DNA of 7,363 nt, taken from contig QNBZ01000061.1 in NCBI GenBank assembly GCA_003644295.1, forward strand, positions 1-7,363. Direction: 5' to 3'. Position numbers and translations under genes: made by a program. The notes under the pieces were generated by a model that ran no database searches, had not been told where the DNA came from, and worked only from the letters and a program-made list of their open reading frames with translations. Positions within the stretch are counted from its first letter, which is position 1. The number at the start of each line of letters is the position of its first letter. Below are positions 4,714 to 7,363 of this stretch, piece by piece. The DNA is from Planctomycetota bacterium. GTDB lineage: Bacteria > Planctomycetota > Phycisphaerae > Sedimentisphaerales > Anaerobacaceae.

Positions 4714-6475
4714 ATCCTTCCATAGTTGTTTCCTTTACTACCTCCTCTATAGTGGTAATGCCGTCATAGAGCATTGCCAGCCCGTTGTCTCGCAACAACC
4801 TCATACCGTTTTTTTGGGCAGCCGTACGAAGGACATTCGTCGAAGCGCGATTCATAACCAAGTCGCGCATTTCATCATTGAATACCATAATCTCAAAAAT
4901 AGCTGTTCGTCCCTTATAACCGGTGCCGTTACAATTGCTGCATCCTCGACCGTAGTAGAATTGTTTTCCTTTGACATCTTCCGGCTTAAGCAGCAGTTCC
5001 ATCAACTGAGCTTCGGTCGGCTCGAAAGGCGTTTTGCAATTTTCGCATATCTTTCTCACTAATCGCTGGGCAATGATACCTTCCAGCGTAGCGGTAACAA
5101 GAAACGGCTCAACGCCAAGGTCCAGCAGTCGCGCTATTGAGCTCGGGGCATCGTTTGTGTGCAGCGTGGTAAATACCAAATGCCCTGTCAGAGACGCCTG
5201 TGCTGCAATTTCCGCTGTTTCAAGGTCGCGGATTTCACCAACAAGTATAATATCGGGGTCCTGACGCAAAATTGAACGCAGACACCTTGCAAATGTCAGT
5301 CCGATATCCGGCTTCATTTGAACTTGAATAATACCATCAATATCATATTCTACTGGGTCCTCGGTGGTGATTAGTTTTGTTTCAACATTGTTAAGTTCGT
5401 TTAACGCCGAGTAAAGAGTGGTAGTTTTCCCGCTGCCGGTTGGGCCTGTAACAACCACAATGCCATTGGGCTTGTGAATAAGCTGACGGACTAATGCGAG
5501 GTCGTTCTGTCTCAACCCGAGCTTCTCCAAATCCAGATGGACCTGGGTTCTGTCAAGCACGCGCAGCACAACGCTTTCGCCGAACATTGTCGGCAGAACG
5601 CTGACACGCAAGTCAACCGGATTGCCCTGCACCGTCAGTGATATTCGTCCATCCTGCGGCAATCTCCTCTCGGCGATGTCCAGGTTTGCCATCACTTTTA
5701 TACGCGAGCTAAGCGCAGCGGCAATGTGTTTCGGTGGTGGAATCATCTCGTAGAGTACGCCGTCAATACGGTAGCGCATTTTGTATTCGTTTTCAAACGG
5801 CTCAAAATGGATATCCGACGCCTTATCTCGGATTGCCTGTAGAAGAACAAGATTCAGCAGCTTCTTAACTGGATTGGACTCGGACAACTCCTTTAATTCA
5901 TCCAGGTCTATACTCTGGTTTCTGCCATCGAACTCAGCAAGGAACCTGTCGCCCTGTATCTCGCCTATCAGGTCGCTGATATTTTCTTCCTCGGCCTCGT
6001 AATACTTGGTCAGAGCGTTTTCCAGTGCCTCAGGGTCTGCCATCTTCGCTGTAACTCTAAAACCCATCAGCGTATTCAGGTCGTCGGTCGCTCTGAAATT
6101 ATCTGGATTATCAAGGACAACGACAAGCTCGTTTTGTTGCTGATTGTACTGGATTGGTACGATATGATACGTCTTTGCCATTTGGGCGGGGACCTTCTCC
6201 AGTACATCAGCGGGGATTGTAATCTCATTGAGGTTCACATACTCCATCCCCCGCTGGGCGGCCAGGGCAATCCGCAATTGGTTTTCGTCAATCAAGCCAA
6301 GCTCAAGGAATATCTGGCCTATCTGCACATTTCCCTGCCGCTGCTTCTGGATTTTCAGACACTCATGAACTTTCTCTCTGGTCAGAGCGCCCATTTTTAT
6401 AAGCACTCTGCCGAGCGTTCTGCCTCTTAGCTGCTCGATAGGGGGCATTCTTTTTGCCGTTTTCATTTTTCCCAT
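4712..6475 (-). CDS. gspE: Type II secretion / type IV pilus assembly ATPase (GspE/PilB family) with MshEN-type N-terminus
   Basis: This is the cytoplasmic hexameric motor ATPase that powers pseudopilus assembly, 587 residues from the chosen ATG. The N-terminal region holds two consecutive MshEN-like motifs (about residues 20-43, TLGRVLIKMGAL...KIQ, and 51-74, QIGQIFLELGLI...AAQ), a fold that in MshE binds cyclic di-GMP. An 'SDIHFEPFE' and 'RYRIDG' N2 domain follows (220-239). The motor core shows Walker A GPTGSGKTTT (344-353), an Asp box TTEDPVEY (370-377), a Walker B region RQDPDIILVGEIRD (404-417) and a His box TGHLVFTTLHTNDA (430-443). Four cysteines in two CxxC pairs (477/480 and 512/515) form the expected zinc site. 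The ATG at 6473-6475 has GGAGGT 9 nt upstream. A GTG at 6514 would start almost at the predicted transcription start and is rejected. It is first in the operon. gspE versus pilB is a naming choice. Confidence 0.96.
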   Translation of the reverse strand: MGKMKTAKRMPPIEQLRGRTLGRVLIKMGALTREKVHECLKIQKQRQGNVQIGQIFLELGLIDENQLRIALAAQRGMEYVNLNEITIPADVLEKVPAQMAKTYHIVPIQYNQQQNELVVVLDNPDNFRATDDLNTLMGFRVTAKMADPEALENALTKYYEAEEENISDLIGEIQGDRFLAEFDGRNQSIDLDELKELSESNPVKKLLNLVLLQAIRDKASDIHFEPFENEYKMRYRIDGVLYEMIPPPKHIAAALSSRIKVMANLDIAERRLPQDGRISLTVQGNPVDLRVSVLPTMFGESVVLRVLDRTQVHLDLEKLGLRQNDLALVRQLIHKPNGIVVVTGPTGSGKTTTLYSALNELNNVETKLITTEDPVEYDIDGIIQVQMKPDIGLTFARCLRSILRQDPDIILVGEIRDLETAEIAAQASLTGHLVFTTLHTNDAPSSIARLLDLGVEPFLVTATLEGIIAQRLVRKICENCKTPFEPTEAQLMELLLKPEDVKGKQFYYGRGCSNCNGTGYKGRTAIFEIMVFNDEMRDLVMNRASTNVLRTAAQKNGMRLLRDNGLAMLYDGITTIEEVVKETTMEG

Positions 6476-6484
6476 CGTACTTTC

Positions 6485-6490
6485 ACCTCC
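6485..6490 (-). promoter_or_regulatory. Shine-Dalgarno of the gspE-like gene
   Basis: GGAGGT on the minus strand lies 9 nt before the ATG at 6473-6475. It decides this start over the in-frame GTG at 6514. Confidence 0.85.
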
Positions 6491-6518
6491 CGATGAATTC
6501 AATTTCAAATTCACCTTT

Positions 6519-6547
6519 ATTATACAACATTAACACCTTTTTAACAA
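6519..6547 (-). promoter_or_regulatory. Sigma-70-type promoter for the secretion operon
   Basis: The -10 box TATAAT (6519-6524) matches the consensus fully. A 17-bp spacer separates it from TTGTTA (6542-6547), a 4-of-6 match to the -35 consensus. Transcription would start near 6512, giving a leader of about 37 nt that contains the gspE Shine-Dalgarno. The surroundings are AT-rich. Confidence 0.75.
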
Positions 6548-6577
6548 ATAAATTACAAATTGGACATTTAGTTATTA

Positions 6578-6633
6578 GGACAAACACTGCTGGCCTTGCC
6601 TGAAAAAGCGACATTGCTGATAACGGTTTGTCC
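6578..6633. other. Spaced 8-bp inverted repeat upstream of the operon promoter
   Basis: GGACAAAC (6578-6585) and GTTTGTCC (6626-6633) are perfect inverted copies separated by 40 nt. They lie between the tRNA 3' end and the operon promoter. This could be an operator pair, or a stem in a transcript reading through from the tRNA. The stretch 6548-6690 otherwise shows no gene. Confidence 0.35.
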
Positions 6634-6690
6634 GGTAGGTAGGCGTTAATTCGAACTTAATTGTATAGGTTAACATCCCGGAAAAACAAC

Positions 6691-6773
6691 TGGGCCGGGT
6701 TGGATTCGAACCAACGTAGGCTTACGCCAATGGGTTTACAGCCCATCCCCTTTAGCCGCTCGGGCACCGACCC
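6691..6773 (-). tRNA. tRNA-Tyr (anticodon GTA)
   Basis: The minus strand folds as a class II tRNA. The acceptor stem GGGTCGG pairs with CCGGCCC (one G-T pair) and the discriminator is A. The D-arm contains CCCGAGCGGCTAAAGGG. The anticodon stem ATGGG/CCCAT holds the loop CTGTAAA, so the anticodon is GTA. A variable arm GGC-GTAA-GCC is present. The T-arm is GTTGG-TTCGAAT-CCAAC. The CCA end is not encoded, since the discriminator is followed by GTT, so it must be added by the nucleotidyltransferase. It reads in the same direction as the secretion operon and ends about 140 nt before that promoter. I see no clear terminator between them. Confidence 0.97.
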
Positions 6774-6831
6774 TAACTTTTAATTACGACAAATTCCAAA
6801 AAGAAAAACACATACCGGTAAATTCCAGCTA

Positions 6832-6860
6832 ACTTTACACCAAACAGGCCGATATTGCAA
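6832..6860 (-). promoter_or_regulatory. Candidate promoter for tRNA-Tyr
   Basis: TTGCAA (6855-6860) and TAAAGT (6832-6837), each a 4-of-6 match to the sigma-70 boxes, are 17 bp apart. The predicted start would lie about 50 nt before the tRNA. The match is modest. The rest of 6774-6949 shows no gene. Confidence 0.4.
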
Positions 6861-6949
6861 GAAGATTAAGGATAAATTGTATTACCTTGGTAGTGATATA
6901 CAGTTTGTGCTTTGATTATCAAGAGTTGTGAACTGTGGTACATTTCCCG

Positions 6950-6973
6950 AACGCTCACTATAACGCTCACTAT
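6950..6973. repeat. 12-bp tandem duplication at the inner edge of the hairpin array
   Basis: AACGCTCACTAT occurs at 6950-6961 and 6962-6973. It ends in CACTAT, which is also the loop and inner-stem sequence of the neighbouring 40-bp units, and is followed by the array linker TATGTTAGG. It looks like a decayed or truncated array end. Confidence 0.75.
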
Positions 6974-6985
6974 TATGTTAGGCTA

Positions 6986-7363
6986 GCCCTGCCATCACTA
7001 TGGCAGGGTTTATTATGTTTGGTTAGCCCCGCCATCACTATGGCGGTGTTAGTTATGTTAGGTTAGCCCCGCCATCACTATGACGGGGTTAGTTATGTTT
7101 GGTTAGCCCCGCCATCACTATGGCGGGGTTTGTTATGTTTGGTTAGCCCCGCCATCACTATGACGGGGTTTATTATGTTCGTTAGCCCCGCCATCACTAT
7201 GGCGGGGTTAGTTATGTTTGGTTGGCCCCGCCATCACTATGGCGGGGTTTGTTATGTTTGGTTAGCCCTGCCATCACTATGGCAGGGTTTATTATGTTAG
7301 GTTAGCCCCGCCATCACTATGGCGGGGTTAGTTATGTTTGGTTGGCCCCGCCATCACTATGGC
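6986..7363. repeat. 40-bp tandem repeat array with a 9-bp-stem hairpin in each unit (10 units, continues past window)
   Basis: Units start at 6986, 7026, 7066, 7106, 7146, 7185, 7225, 7265, 7305 and 7345, so the period is 40 bp with one 39. The tenth is cut by the window end. Each has the stem CCCCGCCAT / ATGGCGGGG around the 4-nt loop CACT, then an AT-rich linker of about 17 nt such as TTAGTTATGTTTGGTTA. Units 1 and 8 have CCCTGCCAT / ATGGCAGGG, where both arms changed together. Units 2, 3 and 5 have one mismatch. The period is not a multiple of 3 and no long reading frame runs through, so it is non-coding. It could be a minisatellite, a REP/BIME-like element or a run of transcript hairpins. 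Function is unknown. Confidence 0.95.

Noticed and set aside
1..6514. Plus-strand reading frames throughout the window
   Set aside because: They lie antisense to well-supported minus-strand genes, are short, lack ribosome binding sites and show no recognisable domains.
6473..6514. GTG at 6514 as start of the ATPase
   Set aside because: It falls about at the predicted transcription start and lacks a ribosome site. The ATG at 6473-6475 has GGAGGT 9 nt upstream.
6642..6773. tRNA-borne attachment site of an integrative element
   Set aside because: ATTCGAAC of the tRNA T-loop also occurs near 6649, but 8 bp is too short and no integrase or longer copy of the tRNA 3' end is present.
6986..7363. 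CRISPR array
   Set aside because: The palindromic part is regular, but the stretches between are near-identical linkers of about 17 nt and not unique spacers. No cas gene is visible. It is a tandem minisatellite.
6986..7363. A run of ordinary rho-independent terminators
   Set aside because: The hairpins are GC-rich, but no unit has a proper U-tract on either strand, and ten copies in tandem would be odd for termination alone.
6986..7363. G-quadruplex or telomere-like DNA (GGGGTTAG motifs)
   Set aside because: There is only one G4 run per 40 bp, and the opposing C-run beside it favours the hairpin.

Overview
The window looks like chromosomal DNA from a planctomycete, probably of the Phycisphaerae/Sedimentisphaerales kind. 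This is an inference from three things: GspG-like pseudopilins ending in a 'SAG-DG-YGT-DDI' motif, a secreted protein with C-terminal dockerin-like 'DFAVFADNW' repeats, and short tandem repeats packed between genes. No rRNA or other strong taxonomic marker is present. Every recognised gene is on the minus strand, so transcription runs from high to low coordinates.

Layout in transcription order. 7363-6986 is an array of 40-bp units, each with a hairpin, which runs off the window edge. 6950-6973 is a small 12-bp duplication at the array's inner edge. 6773-6691 is a tRNA-Tyr gene. 6690-6515 is non-coding and holds a convincing sigma-70-type promoter (-35 TTGTTA, 17-bp spacer, -10 TATAAT) reading into the protein genes. 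Then come a GspE/PilB ATPase (6475-4712), a GspF/PilC membrane platform protein (4699-3452), a pseudopilin (3356-2511), a secreted dockerin-repeat protein (2433-1483), a second pseudopilin paralogous to the first (1397-585), a four-helix-bundle (S23/IVP-family) protein (544-191), and the start of a third pilin-like gene (180-1, cut by the window edge).

The protein genes read as one type II secretion / type IV pilus-like operon: motor, inner-membrane platform, pseudopilins, and one exported protein that may be its cargo or a surface partner. The gspE-gspF junction is compact and has strong Shine-Dalgarno sites. Each of the five gaps downstream of gspF contains short tandem repeats with 7-, 9-, 10- or 21-bp periods, which often touch stop codons and start codons.

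The most unusual features are (1) the 40-bp hairpin array with a three-unit higher-order pattern and paired changes in both stem arms; (2) the heptamer tracts in the operon gaps, which place overlapping stop/start codons and appear to encode prepilin leader peptides; and (3) the four-helix-bundle gene, bracketed by 13-bp inverted heptamer repeats as if it were a cassette inserted between two pilin genes.
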